Shown here one piece after another: positions 1 through 11,768 of a stretch of 64,000 nt of DNA (its first letter is position 1; every line of letters begins with the position of its first letter). Location of the stretch: NCBI GenBank assembly GCA_027405735.1, contig JAPEHQ010000004.1, positions 1,674,001 to 1,738,000 of the forward strand, written 5' to 3'. Both the position numbers and the translations under genes were made by a program. Under the pieces are notes generated by a model. That model saw nothing but the letters and a program-made list of their open reading frames with translations. It was not told the origin of the DNA and did no database searches. The DNA comes from Mucor racemosus (taxonomy: Eukaryota; Mucoromycota; Mucoromycetes; Mucorales; Mucoraceae).

Positions 1-2440
1 AGAAGGCATAAGCAAAGCGATTAGAGATGGGAGAAGTGTTTTCGGGGTGTAAAATAATAATGGAAATAACTGAATAGATCAGATAATACGTTACTGATAA
101 TTATAAAATGATATGGGTAGTGTATTTAAAGGTAATAATTGTCAAGAATAAATAATAAAAGATAAATAATTGATGGTTTCCTTAAGGTAAACTTTGGAAG
201 TATTCAATAAAGGTTATTTGTATGGTGTAATTCTATCTACTACTAACAGAATGTATTCCAAGATTAAGATTTGTAATAAACAGTATTGACGGTCTTCTAA
301 TGACTTGACAAGGATGTATTCAAATAATGTACTTCAGAGGATAGCTATCTATTGTATAGAATGTATTCTAGGCTTAAGATTTAGATTATAAACAAGTAAA
401 AAGATACTAATTTATAAGGGATTGAAATTTTAAGTAAGAAAAGAGCCAACTTTTATTTATTATCATATTTTGGTGGCATATTTTTAAAAAAGATTGTTAT
501 TGTATTACTGATTTTAAAGATTGAATTTGTGCAGAGGACAATATTTTAAAGGCAGACAAAGTCTGTAGTGAACAACACACCAGTTGGAAAGACATTTGCC
601 TTCTCACCTCAGTCAGTTGGAATTTCTGCCTTGTACAACTTTTTGAAAGGATATAGCTTTCGGTCACAAAGGTCAAGTCCCCATAAATAAACACAATCAT
701 CTATAATACAGAGATTTAAAGAATATATTAATCGAATTATATCTACAACGCATATACACTATTTAAATACCTCTAACATGTACGAAAGGTACAACAAGTC
801 GGAGAATGGATGCTAATTTAGCCCTGGCTGTTGTATTTTTTGATGATTGTGTTCAAGATGGTGAGAACACCAAAACATCCTTTAACATGATCATATCCGA
901 AGCGTGGGATATCACTCAACTTGTATGAGCCAGATGTTTTTACTAGATATACTTCAAGGCTGTGCAATTCATTCAACAACACTGCATCTGCTTTATATTC
1001 TTCTTTTGATGCCTGAAGAACGTACCTTCGTATTCAGTAAATGATAATACGAACATACTACCTTACAGCGGAACACGGTGTAGTGATACACTCATATTAC
1101 GATGGTGAAACTCGCATATTACATGTGCATACTCCAACGTTTTATTCAACATTTTATGCTTTCTATGGGCTCTCTATATTCCTAAATCTTTTTTTATTCG
1201 CTCGTTTTGAAAATATTACCATTATATTACAATGTTTTCAAAAAATTTTCATTGCTTGCATAATTTGCTCTACCACTAAAGAAAATATGGACGTATTACC
1301 TGCAGAGAAAATGCAGTGGTTAACTGCATAATTTTGGCCTTTATTTTCTTTGCTATAAAACTCCATTACTTACAAACTAACAAGAGACAATCTTTTGGAG
1401 AGAACTTTTTGTGCAAACCTTTATTCTTTTATCTTTTATCTTTTTATCTTTTCATTTGGAAACACATTTCCTTGTATTAGAAGAGCAAATTCTGACTGAA
1501 CCTACTAGTTATATATTGAAAGCATTTCTTTGAATTAAGAAAGCAAATTGATATAGCATTTTTCCATACCTTTACAGTTTCTTCTTGCTTATCATTTGAA
1601 GGAAGGTAATCATATATTGGTATGAAGACATTGCTATGAAATATGGTAGGCCGATAAAAAGGGGATCCAAGTTGTTTTTTCCTGCTAAAGGACTTGAAAG
1701 GCAGTTAATCGCAGGCCATAATCAACTGTGTATACTTAGATGTTATCCTTGCCTAAAAAAAAGCTCTTCGTTGTGTGATGACATTCGTGTTGTTGCCTTC
1801 GATATGGCTGTATACATGGTTGAAATTGCCCTCTACATTTCAGATTAAATTACCATTATTTCTTAGTGCAATCGTACTAATTTAATTTAATTTTTTTTTT
1901 GATAGGAAACATATGCTTCTCATCCGTTGGCGTTAATCATTCAGACAGCTCTTCATAGCCATCATTAAATCCCTTGCAGACCATCTTATTTAAAAAGCAC
2001 AACATTCTTTTCTTGAATTGTGCGACACTTTAATTTTTTTTTTTGCGACATCATTTTGGCAAAAGGTGTACCATTAATAATCAAGATCTTACAGCGTCAG
2101 AAGGGATTGTCCTGAGTCCTGTTGAAAAGAAAAGCTCAAGGTTCAAATAAAATTCATTATACTTACGGTGTATATACGGTACAATTGGCAATTTGTAGAG
2201 TGGTTTTGTATTATAATAACGGCACTTTAGAAGCTCTCCAAAGACACGATTTTAATTACAAGTGATACCGTTAGATAAACATCTTTCACGCCAATACATA
2301 GGTATAGTCTTCCACTAAGCTTTTAAAACAGCATAATAGATATTACAAAATCTTCTGAAGTTTTAAACCAAAAGTTGAATTAAAGTTCTTAGAAAGAATT
2401 AATAAAATTCCATACATAATTATCACACAAATGAACTTTC
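1..2440. other. gene-poor AT-rich region
   Basis: No convincing intact gene is visible on either strand. Open frames are short and lack recognisable motifs. The only coding-like stretch is a small remnant at 806-1019, listed separately. Confidence 0.5.
806..1019 (+). pseudogene. unrecognised coding remnant with one frameshift
   Basis: From ATG at 806 an open frame of about 40 codons has protein-like composition (it begins MDANLALAVVFFDD) and stops near 929. Moving the frame by one base just before that stop gives a further in-frame continuation (YEPDVFTRYTSRLCNSF...) to a stop near 1019. Two adjacent low-bias-free segments in neighbouring frames fit a decayed gene better than chance, but I do not recognise the family and the call is weak. 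Confidence 0.25.
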
Positions 2441-2456
2441 AATATACTTTATTAAG

Positions 2457-2686
2457 ATGTCTAGTCCGGCTGCAGACCATAATAATTTCAAATGGATGAA
2501 TTCGCTACCGATCTTTCAGTTGTTTATTTATTTGGTGTTTCTAAAGGAGAAGCTATTCGGCTTGATTGTCAAGTGAAAAGAGTAGGGACGAGTATAGCTA
2601 ATATTTTCACAAGAATCTACGATAAAAATGGTTGTTTATGTTACTCTGGTTCTCATACAAAGTATAATACTGATTCCAGATTATAA
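2457..2686 (+). pseudogene. truncated hotdog-fold thioesterase (ACOT13-like) remnant
   Basis: The open frame from 2492 encodes 64 residues that resemble the C-terminal half of small acyl-CoA thioesterases of the PaaI/ACOT13 hotdog family. They contain ATDLSVVYLFGVSKGEAI, then LDCQVKRVGTSIANIF, and end with SGSHTKY; family members have S-T-D-L/I-N-V-S-Y and G-R-H-T-K-Y at these places. The N-terminal half, with the family's HGG motif and catalytic acidic residue, is absent. A separate ATG at 2457 opens MSSPAADHNNF in another frame, which looks like a plausible original N-terminus. An internal deletion joining first and last exons is the simplest reading (inference). It is probably non-functional. 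Confidence 0.5.
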
Positions 2687-2689
2687 AAA

Positions 2690-3812
2690 TAATAGAATAC
2701 ATTTTTTATTATTCATAGAATAAATCAATTTAATCGCAAATAAAAACCTACACACACATATATATATATATCTTTAATATGTCAAATTGTGTTTATTAAA
2801 TCGAGCAAAGCTTCTGTATCGAGCGTTTTTTGCCATTCCAAATGATGAATTTGGAAACCCTTACACACAAAAAATTTCTGCTTTTCACACGAACATAGCG
2901 GTGTTTCAATCGTGGTATTTCAGAGTGTTTTTTCGACAAAAAAATGTAATTTCAAAAAGCCATATCTGCTTCATTAAGCACGATAAATACGTTTATTTGA
3001 AATATGTAATTTTACTGCTTCTTGGCTTTCTAATGATGGTAATTATATAGCTATAAAATGCGCAGATAATGCACGCTCCGATTTTGAAGATTAGTTTCCC
3101 TACAAAAAGTCAAAAATTGCTGTCAGACATCTCATGACACTTTGAAAGCTACCAAAACTTCATGAAATCAAAATAACTATGGTACCAAAAGATACACTAG
3201 AGTTTACTCAATTGTATAGTGCTATATTTATATTGGTTTGAAGCTATTTAGTATGGTTTTTCTGTAAGTTTATTCGTTTTGGACGTGTCGCGGTCTTTAA
3301 AGTTGGAGATGTGATAATGTATATTAATACGCGAGCATATTAATCAACTTTATCTAATTATCAGGCTATGAATATATAAAACGAGATGGGTAATAAAGTT
3401 ACGCAAATCTGTTGCAATAGCATAAACATTTAACAAGCGTGAGATATAATATTTTAAGTTGGGGTCTTCTTTATCTCCATAAACACGGGGACAAATGGTG
3501 TCATTGAATAGAAGAAAAAGGAACCTTTTCTGACATTCTGGACCTTCTTCAGCAACTTTAAACAACAAGAGATAACGCTCTTTTTTAAAATAAATAAATA
3601 AATATTTTATTTGTTTAAAGAGTTAAATATATGATAATAAAAACCCATGTATTGCTCTAAGAAATTATAAAGAATAATAGTTGAAATAAGAAATTAAAAT
3701 GATTTTTTTTTTGTTGTTGTTGTGATTGAATAGATATATAAAAATGAAAGAAAAAGAAAAGTAAGAGATGCATGGGAATGGGAAAGACTATATACATATA
3801 AAAGGTTTAATA
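2690..3812. other. intergenic, with one copy of a dispersed 18-nt motif
   Basis: No gene is recognised. Positions about 3071-3090 carry the motif CGCTCCGATTTTGAAGATT, which recurs near 18.68, 25.90 and 34.57 kb. A minus-strand frame at 3350-3568 has protein-like composition but no motif I know. Confidence 0.4.
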
Positions 3813-5587
3813 TTAAAAGAGGGGATCCAACAAATTACCAGCGGTAAAAGTGTCTTCAATGGTAGTATTATACAATTTTGAAAGATCTGCTGCTGTTGTT
3901 GTAGTTGCTGAATTATCAATTCCCATATTATAAAATGGATCATCTGTAGTTGTTGAAGAAGACATGATGAAATTATCAAAGAAATTAGCAGAGAAAGGAT
4001 CATTAGGCATAGTTGGACTAGGAGTACAAGCGGTACTATCAGAAGAATATGAACTAGTAGAATTCATACGAGTGCTATCATTATCAAAAAGCATCGAAGA
4101 ATCTTGTAACAATAAATCACAAAATACAGCAGCAGCGGCAGCATTGGCAGCAGCATCTTCTTTTGTTTCTTCATCGGCCAGCGAGAAGCAATCAGCAAAA
4201 TCAAGTGATTCAGTTGTGCCACTCATGTTAGACATAGCAGGTGAAGCAACAACGACCACATCAGAAGCCTTTTCATATAAAGCATTTTGAGCAGATAAAG
4301 CATCAGCAGTTAAAGGAATAGTATTTGAAGAACAAGGTAATAAGTCTATAAGAGAAGCTTGTTGACTGACAGTATTTGTTAAAGATGGAGGAGGAATAGG
4401 AGCAACACGATTTGAGTTTTTACGAGGTTGAAGAGAGGGCATAAACTTTGAACGATAAATATCCAAAGCGCGTTGAAGCATATTCTTTTTACCAGCCAAA
4501 TGCCTAGGATTTAACCAAGCTAATTTCCAAGCTAATTCGTTACACATTGTTTCTTCCAACCAACGAGATGAAGGAGGAGTAGGTTGACTGATATTCATTA
4601 CACGAGGATAAGGACAATTTGCCTTGCGAAATTCGATATTAATTTCCTCAAGATCTACAGATTCTACATTGATTTTAATACGGAAACGTTGATTATTTGC
4701 ATCTTCAATTGCGATTGTTTTAGGATGATGAGCAGATTGAATAGTAACACCAGATAATAATGAACTCATATCTTGATCATTTTCAGCATCGCCTTCACGA
4801 TGTTTACGTTTACGAAGTGTACCGTTCATTAATTTTTCTTGACGAGCTACACGACGAGATCGCATACTAGGGTAACGATTACGATAAGAATCAACAGCAC
4901 GTTGAATCAATCCACGCTTACCAGCAATCTCATCTTTATTAAGCCATGCTAATTTCCAGCCAAGAACATTACATTCAGTTTCGTATGCCCATCTATTACC
5001 ATGATATTCTTCTTTGGGCAAATTAGCTCGAGGGTAAACCTATGCCAAAAAAAGGCATCAATATTATGTAATGAGTCCTCCCCCCAACAATGAATACTTA
5101 CACAATTTTCACTCTTGAACTTGTCATCAACTACTGAAATATCGATTTGTTGAAGATCAGTACGAATAGAATATCTCTTGAGTGTACGATTATGAGAATA
5201 TACAAATGAAACCCATTCTACGCCATCTCTCATTTCAGTAACAGGTTCATTCGGAGTTGATGTAGCGTTATTGTTGCTATTGTTGTTTGATTGTTTCAAA
5301 GTTGGGGTTGTAGCTGGAGTAAATGTTGAAGTCAGGGGATTCGATGGGGTAGTAGCAGTGACATTATTGTCCTGAGCAATCTTTGCTGATTTATTTAATC
5401 TTCTTTTTTTCACTTTTCCCAATGTTTGTTCAATGGCTAAAATTTGATCAGGGGTTAATAATTCAAGCAAGAATTCAGCTTTAGCAGGAGCAGTGATGAG
5501 GTCTTCAAGGCGTAAAGATGTAGGTGAGTGTAACATGCTATTATCTGTATCAGTGGTGCAAAAGTCCATTTTAAGTAGTATTTTCAA
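3813..5587 (-). CDS. protein with two tandem DUF8032-type domains
   Basis: Two exons: 5102-5587 and 3813-5039. The intron (5040-5101, 62 nt) has a GTAAGT donor and a TAG acceptor, and the product is about 570 residues. Two similar modules are visible. The first runs from GVEWVSFVYSHNRTLKRYSI to SYRNRYPS and carries ECNVLGWKLAWLN and AGKRGLIQRAVDSY. The second, in exon 2, carries MCNELAWKLAWLNP and AGKKNMLQRALDIY. This W-K-L-A-W-L-N...A-G-K...Q-R-A-x-D-x-Y pattern fits the fungal DUF8032 family, whose function is unknown to me. The N-terminus and C-terminal third are low complexity (Asn, Ser, Thr, Ala runs), as in many fungal nuclear regulators, so a regulatory role is only a guess. An alternative start is Met7 at 5569. 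Confidence 0.75.
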
Positions 5588-6512
5588 GATAGGGGTGGTT
5601 ATTTTAGATTTGGGGTTAGATAAAAAAAAATTATTTAAATGGTGTCCTGTTGATTTTTGATTTTAATAAATTAAGTTGAGAGTGGGGTTGTTGTTATTGT
5701 TGCTGTAGAATTTTTAAGATTTTTTAATCAATCATAAAAATATAGACTTGATCAAACATGCATCAAAGAAATAATAAAATAATAAAAAAAAAAAAAAAAA
5801 AAAAGAATAATAAAAGGGTTAGATTTTTCATTTTCTTTTTTCCATTGGGTTTATATATTGATGATTTTTGAGTTTAAAGGGGTTCAACCAAAAGTCAAGT
5901 TTAATGTGGAGAACTAATTCGATATATTCTATTTGTGCAACAATGAAATCACGGAAAATGTAATTTTGGTTTGTAATTTACAAATAGGCAAAAAGCAAAA
6001 GAGAAAACATGACCTTGATTAGTCTGAAATTAATCATCAATCTCCATAGAGTAAATATAATTGCATTTTAAAGCCTTATTCAAAGTAGTTTTATTGTTTG
6101 TTTTATGGCTAAATTTCTTTTCTTTTTTTAAAACTGAGTATCCCGATCATTCCGTGAATAGCCGATAATATTCATTACTCAGTGGTAATGATTATATCCA
6201 TATTTAAGCGTCAGGTAGAAAAAAAAAAGAGGAACCATGCTCTCCCCTCCCCTCCCCTCCCCCCTTTCCTCCTTTTAATTCACTACTGTCTGAGTCATTT
6301 TTTATGCTTACATTTACGACTTGATGTCTGTACCTTTGACTTATACTTATATTCATCGCACGTGGAATAAAAAGAAGAGAATATTCAACTGATCAAGATA
6401 AAAACTCATGTGAATGTTACGTATAATTACACAAAGCATTTATTGTTTGGAATGAACCTTAATCTATAAATTTCCCGGCAAATTATAACTTTAAATTATA
6501 AAGATTAGCCAG
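5588..6512. other. intergenic between two minus-strand genes
   Basis: Upstream region of the DUF8032-type gene and downstream region of the Tel2 gene. It contains an A-tract near 5788-5803 and a C-rich tract near 6239-6275 (separate entry). No gene is seen. Confidence 0.5.
6239..6275 (-). promoter_or_regulatory. G-quadruplex-type G-run tract on the minus strand
   Basis: The plus strand holds successive C-runs of four to six separated by single T residues. Read on the minus strand this gives at least four G-runs of four or more with one- or two-base loops, the classical G-quadruplex pattern. It lies about 650 bp upstream of the DUF8032-type start and about 240 bp past the Tel2 stop. A regulatory role is inferred only. 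Confidence 0.4.
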
Positions 6513-9500
6513 CTAATTTTGTGTAACTAGCGAATTTGTTGCTGTCAATGCAATTTGAGATAACTTTACTATAATGCCAATGGTCAAATCATGTAATTTA
6601 GGTTCATCTGCTTGATCAAGTAGATCCTCAAGCCATTGCTTGGTATCGTACAGTTCATTTTGATAGTCTTGATACAATAACTTTTCTTGCCCTGAATAAC
6701 AAACACTGATGATGGTATCGATGCCTAATAACATGGCTTTCTTTATACTGACAGTATTGGTGGAGACGGTTGCATATTTCATGGATGAAATGAATTGAAA
6801 ATATTCTTTGACGATTTTTCTTTTATCAGGCGTATTTGCTGCAAGTATATGCGTTAAATGTAAAATCAAATGCAATTTTGAAATCTTAAAAACTTACTTG
6901 AACTATGGAGTATAATGTTCAATGTCATTATAAATCTTTCCGTTAATACAGCATTATTGCCAATCCAATACCTAATTTTTTTTTTATAGATTAGTTTCCA
7001 TTTCATCACAAAATGTATAAATTGCCTTACTTTATGAGGCCTTGAGTGCCTTCCCACCAACCAACCAGCAATGGGAAAAAGAATACTGGACCCGCTAAAC
7101 CTGATAATTTATTCTTGAACCGTTTGGGTTCTTGTAACGTCATTTTTTTAGATACAAATAATGGTGTACCAATCTGTTTGTTGAATTTCTACATTGATGT
7201 TGTTAATTTAGTCTCGTCTCTAAAATGGAAATTCTTTCTTACGTTATTATTATCCGCCACTGCTGCTGTTGGTGTAGCTAATGGCTCTGTTGCTGTAGTT
7301 GGCCAACCAGCCAACTCCCTCACTGCTAATGAAATTGACCCCAATATTAACTGTTTTTGTCCATCCGACGAATCCCGGTTATACATTCTATCAATTATGA
7401 ACCTAAATTAAACTTGGTGAGTTTATCTTTTTTCATTTATTATTATCCTTTTAGTAATAAATAATTTACCCACAAACAGTTTCTGGTACAGCTATCATTA
7501 AAACAACTAGTGCATTTCGTTGCAATGTTTGAAAATTTTCAATTTCGTATGTTTCTGGAAAATCAATAATATACTTTGCCAACTCTACTGATGATTCACC
7601 TAATGTTCCAAAATGTTTCAGTTACTGCCCTGTATTTTCTCTCTGAGAAACAGGAATAATATAGTACTTACTTAGCTCTGTTCCAGCCCCAGTTTTTCGG
7701 CGGATAACTTGTTCCGCTGCATTTAAACCAATTTCCAGTTTCAAGGGATCATTCTTGTCTTGAAGACAACGAATTAAATCTCGAATAAATCTATTTTATA
7801 TGATCAATTTAGGGTACAGATTTAACCCATTTATCAATAACATACACTGGCTTCTGGTGCTGCTTTTTTGAAGATCCTTCTTGCTTTAAACCTTCGTCGT
7901 CTGATTCATCTTCCATGAGATAAGCTTGATACTCTTCTTCGTCGTCATTTTCGGTATCAGTGTCACTTTGTTGAGAGCCTAAACAAGTTTCAATAAAAGT
8001 ATAGAAAATACAAACAAATAAACATGCGCAACTAACCTATATCAAATGCTTCATCTGGATCTAATTCATCATCATCATCCTCCTCCTCATCAAGATCTTC
8101 TTTTTCGGGTTCATTATTTTCTGCCTCAGATGATAGATCCGCAATGACATCCTTATCTAGTGCATCTTTTAAAAATACAAGACCCTTCAACTGAATAAGA
8201 TTATCTTGAGAATCTAACAATGTTGTATTTAAAGGTTTTTCCTTATCGATTTTAATGGAAATTGCTTCAGCCATTACTGCTCCTATTTGTGCTGTAGGGA
8301 TATCTCCACTAGCAAAATACTGAGATACGCTATTTAATAAGTTGGTTTCCATCATGATTGATATCTGAATATCTTGGGCGCTCATATATGCAATCAATGT
8401 CAGTATGATGGCCGTCATATCTATAGTTTTTTTTTTTTTTTTTTTTTTTTTTTTCAGTGCATATGTAATCTTCACCGGTATAACATAAAACTTACAATAT
8501 TTTTCCCGGCTGCTTCCATGCTTAATAAACACTGGATCAGACCAAGTTTGAATAGCACGTTTTACAGAATTAACAACCATAGACTGAGCGGAAGCTGTCA
8601 TCTCGTCTTGTTCAGTTCCTCCCTTGGCCAAGATGGCAACGGAAATAACTAATCTAGCCAACTTATCATCCGCCCATTTTGATTTAACAAGTCTAAATAT
8701 AGCAATGTTTAAAAATTTATGAATACGTTCCTCTCGTTCTTGCTTGATGATGCTGCTTGGATTTCCAAATAAAAGATCCGCTATATGTTTTGCTACCGTA
8801 GAGATCCTGTTGTTGGATTTCGGTAAAATGGTTTGCTTGGCATAAGCCAGCATTGGTCGAAAAATTTGTTCTGGAGAAGCAATAATTTCCATCTGCTCAA
8901 ATACATTTACCCAATATTGCTCTGTTCTTGTAGTTGAGGAATAAATCGATTCAACGACTAGGTCTTTATCAAGGGATTAACATTTAAACTAAATTTATCG
9001 TTTTAAATAACAAACCTTCATAGCCTTGTCTGATCACTTTGCCTAGTAATTCTTGCGTGAATAAAACGGACTTTTCTGTCAAATTATCTGCACACTGTCG
9101 ACTCAATTTTGCATAAAATTTTCTAAAATTACATAAAAACGCCAGGTTTAGGTTTTTTTTTCTTGGGAATCTTTATCTATCCATTACCTATCCATATACC
9201 ATTCAAGATCGCTGTTATATTGAATATTTTGTATGCCAAATGCATTGACAAGATGTGCCGGGATTGAGCATATCAAAGAGCAAAAAAAGCGTACATCTTT
9301 GAGTGGAATGTAGATTCCATATAATGGAACTAATTTCAATAGTGTTTTAAGCGAATTTGAATAAATCTCTAGTGCATCTAAAGGTGCATCCTGCTGATTT
9401 GTGGTTGATAAACATTCGAGTAAAATTGGTAGACTGATGCGTGCCATTGTCACTTGTACGTTATCGGCTAGCGTAGTTGAGTATAAAGTATTTTGCAATA

Positions 9501-9741
9501 AGTGTTTATGCGTTGAACTGTTCAATGCAAACGTCCATTGTGGAACTATTTCTTTGAATATATGCCATACGTGTTGTTTCCAAGCTGAGTGATTGACAAG
9601 CGCTTGTTGTGCTGGTGTTTCATTTAACCATTCAATGGGCAACGATAAGCATTCCAAAATACTGTCTAATTGTGCGTCGGGAGATGTTGCTGATCTGTCT
9701 AGTTGCTCAAGTTTGTCTACGAGGTTGGGTATAGTTGACAT
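6513..9741 (-). CDS. TEL2: Tel2/TELO2-type telomere length regulation protein
   Basis: Multi-exon gene. Clear exons are 9188-9741, 9016-9122, 8496-8963, 8037-8420, 7846-7978 and 7672-7790, then further exons to the stop at 6513; all introns checked are GT-AG. Start ATG is at 9741 (MSTIPNLVDKLEQL). Tel2 hallmarks are the acidic linker (DLDEEEDDDDELDPDEAFD, then EEEYQAYLMEDESDDE), the following FIRDLIRCLQDKNDPLK and AAEQVIRRKTGAGTEL, and the helical C-terminus (LTERFIMTLNIIL). In known systems Tel2 acts with Tti1 and Tti2 to stabilise PIKK kinases (TOR, ATM/ATR types). The 75-nt intron at 8421-8495 contains a run of about 26 A in sense orientation and happens to be open in frame, so a naive ORF would wrongly include a poly-Lys stretch. 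Confidence 0.82.
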
Positions 9742-9929
9742 GGTTTTTTTTTTGGTAAATTTCGAGAAGCTTAGTTTGTGTTCTTGCGATAAAAAGCAAA
9801 CCTGAATTTGAGTGACTGGTACTAGGCACGACAAAGGCTACACCCCATAAATAAAATAAAAAAGGCTCAGAGAAAAGCCATCTTGGCCAAAGCTGGTGGA
9901 TAGTAAAATTAATTGTTTGAGTCAAACGA

Positions 9930-11110
9930 GTTATTCTCCACCTTTCCTGTAACTAATCCCATATTAAACATTTTTACGATATACCTTTGGCACTACAAAA
10001 TACACATGAATTAGTTATATTATGCTACCTGTTTCTAAACTTACTTTATACCTCACGAAAGACTCAAAAACGCGTAAAATTCACTGCTTTTTCCTTGAAA
10101 ACTGGGTCTCATTTTTCATCCCTGCTCTACTTTTTTTTTCACTAAATAACACCAAGAAAAAATTATATGCCAATGTACCTGAGATGTTCAACTTTAATCC
10201 AAAAACAAGTATTCGGAAATATCCTACTTTTTGCTGTTGGTATTAATTTTTCAGTACTAAGGTTTCAGATTTTTTACGCGTATTTTACTGCTAATGGATT
10301 GAAAACTTTGAGGCTTCATATCTCCAGAAAAAATTAAGCTATACTAACACTTTTTAATAATAAAATTTACTTGTTTTGAAGAGCTCTATAACATATTTTA
10401 ATTTAAAAAAATTCTGAGCACTTTTATTTTTTTTTCATTTTTTTTTGTCATTTCTATAGTAGGTTTCAAAATATTGGCTAAAGTGAGCAACATTTTTTTT
10501 GCATTCATGTTATGAAGCTCGTGGAGCTCTCTCAGACCCAATTTAGAGTTTTTCAAAGTATTGATTTTTCGTGGAGATATCCTCAAAAATGTGTACAAAG
10601 AGACACCCTCATCTCTAACCTCAATTTTCCCCTTGTATACCCTCATCCCAAATTCTGAAACAGAAAAAAATTTGGACAAAAATGTTGTTTTCTCGACGAA
10701 TAATGCAGCTAGAAGGTTTTGCAATAGCTCGATCGATAGATACTTTTTTTGCGCATTATTTCAGTTTACTATATTCTAAATATGCTTATAAAAAATGATG
10801 TATATCTTCAAAAACCTCCAAAATTTCAATTGCATTTTGCGCAAAATTTTACGTGAAACATTTTTTTAAATTTTATATAGATGGATGCAAAATTTAAAAC
10901 TGTACAAAAACCATTTAATACGGTAGGCCGACTTACTTTGCAGTTCATGAGCATTTAAACAATTTTGTTTTTTGAATCATTTTTGATCTTTTTTTTCGAA
11001 TTGATTTTGGAGCCCCGTTACTATATGGTTTAAGCTGTGATAAGAACTATTATTTTGATTATCTTGACGAAAAATCAATATTTTTTGCCGAAACAAAAAT
11101 TACAGAGTAG
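9930..11110 (+). repeat. repeat R1, copy A
   Basis: Dispersed repeat. The block from about 10260 to 10980 is nearly identical (over 95% by eye) to 19010-19740 and is also seen at 51600-52200; the left part matches 18700-19000 and, inverted, 25510-25880. Landmarks are GGTTTCAGATTTTTTACGCG, AATGCAGCTAGAAGG and the end CAGAGTAG. Short frames on both strands (for example 10398-10724 minus) are shared only because the DNA is shared; no known protein motif is seen. I cannot assign a superfamily. Confidence 0.8.
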
Positions 11111-11768
11111 CTTAGAGTTAGAACTATCTGTTTAATACAAAAAATTAAGCCTCAGTATAGGTGCTCAATTTTTAATAATTAATTGTAAGTCAAACTTGGT
11201 CATTTTTGGTCAATATCTGGTATTAATATTTCTATTTTCCGAGAGATATCAATGGATTATGGAGTAAATTTACATGTTCTTTAAAGATTTTACGTGATTC
11301 AATTTAATATTGGGTAAAAACATTCGAAACCATTTAAAAACAATTTGAAACCTACTTTTTACAACTGTAAAAAATCTATAACAAAGACCCTATCTCAGCG
11401 AGTTTCGATTCTAATGACTTCCAACTTTACATGAGAGTAGGGGCATATCCTTGACATGCTGATCTCAAAGACCAACATTCACAACCTACTGTGTGTCGAA
11501 AAAACCGTTGCCAAAGTGCACCTATAGCTCACTGCACATTTTTATTGAAAATAATTTAAATGCGATTTCTATGAATACTGATCCAAGCAAGCTGTTACTC
11601 TTCATGGATATAGGTATGAATAGGCACACAAGTATCTTGATTTCATTCATTAACAACTGCTTTTGAAAGATTTTAGTATGTTCCATTAATTTTTTTTAAA
11701 AAAAGATGTTAGTGTGAAGTTGATTGTCCTAAATTTGCAAAAAGAAGTGTACATTTTATTTTATTTAT
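11110..11768. other. intergenic, degraded repeat-like sequence
   Basis: No gene seen. A piece near 11630-11680 (TATCTTGATTTCATTCATTAA) resembles 53670-53715, suggesting an older dispersed repeat. Confidence 0.35.

Noticed and set aside
3350..3568. Minus-strand 72-codon frame with protein-like composition
   Set aside because: No known motif, no splice partners found; left unannotated.
3964..4290. 108-codon plus-strand frame
   Set aside because: Antisense of the low-complexity end of the DUF8032-type protein.
8374..8652. Plus-strand frame with a Phe run
   Set aside because: It is the antisense of Tel2 coding sequence and its poly(A) intron.
10398..10724. 108-codon minus-strand frame shared in part with 19180-19401
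   Set aside because: Shared because R1 DNA is nearly identical; no motif, and copy D does not keep it.
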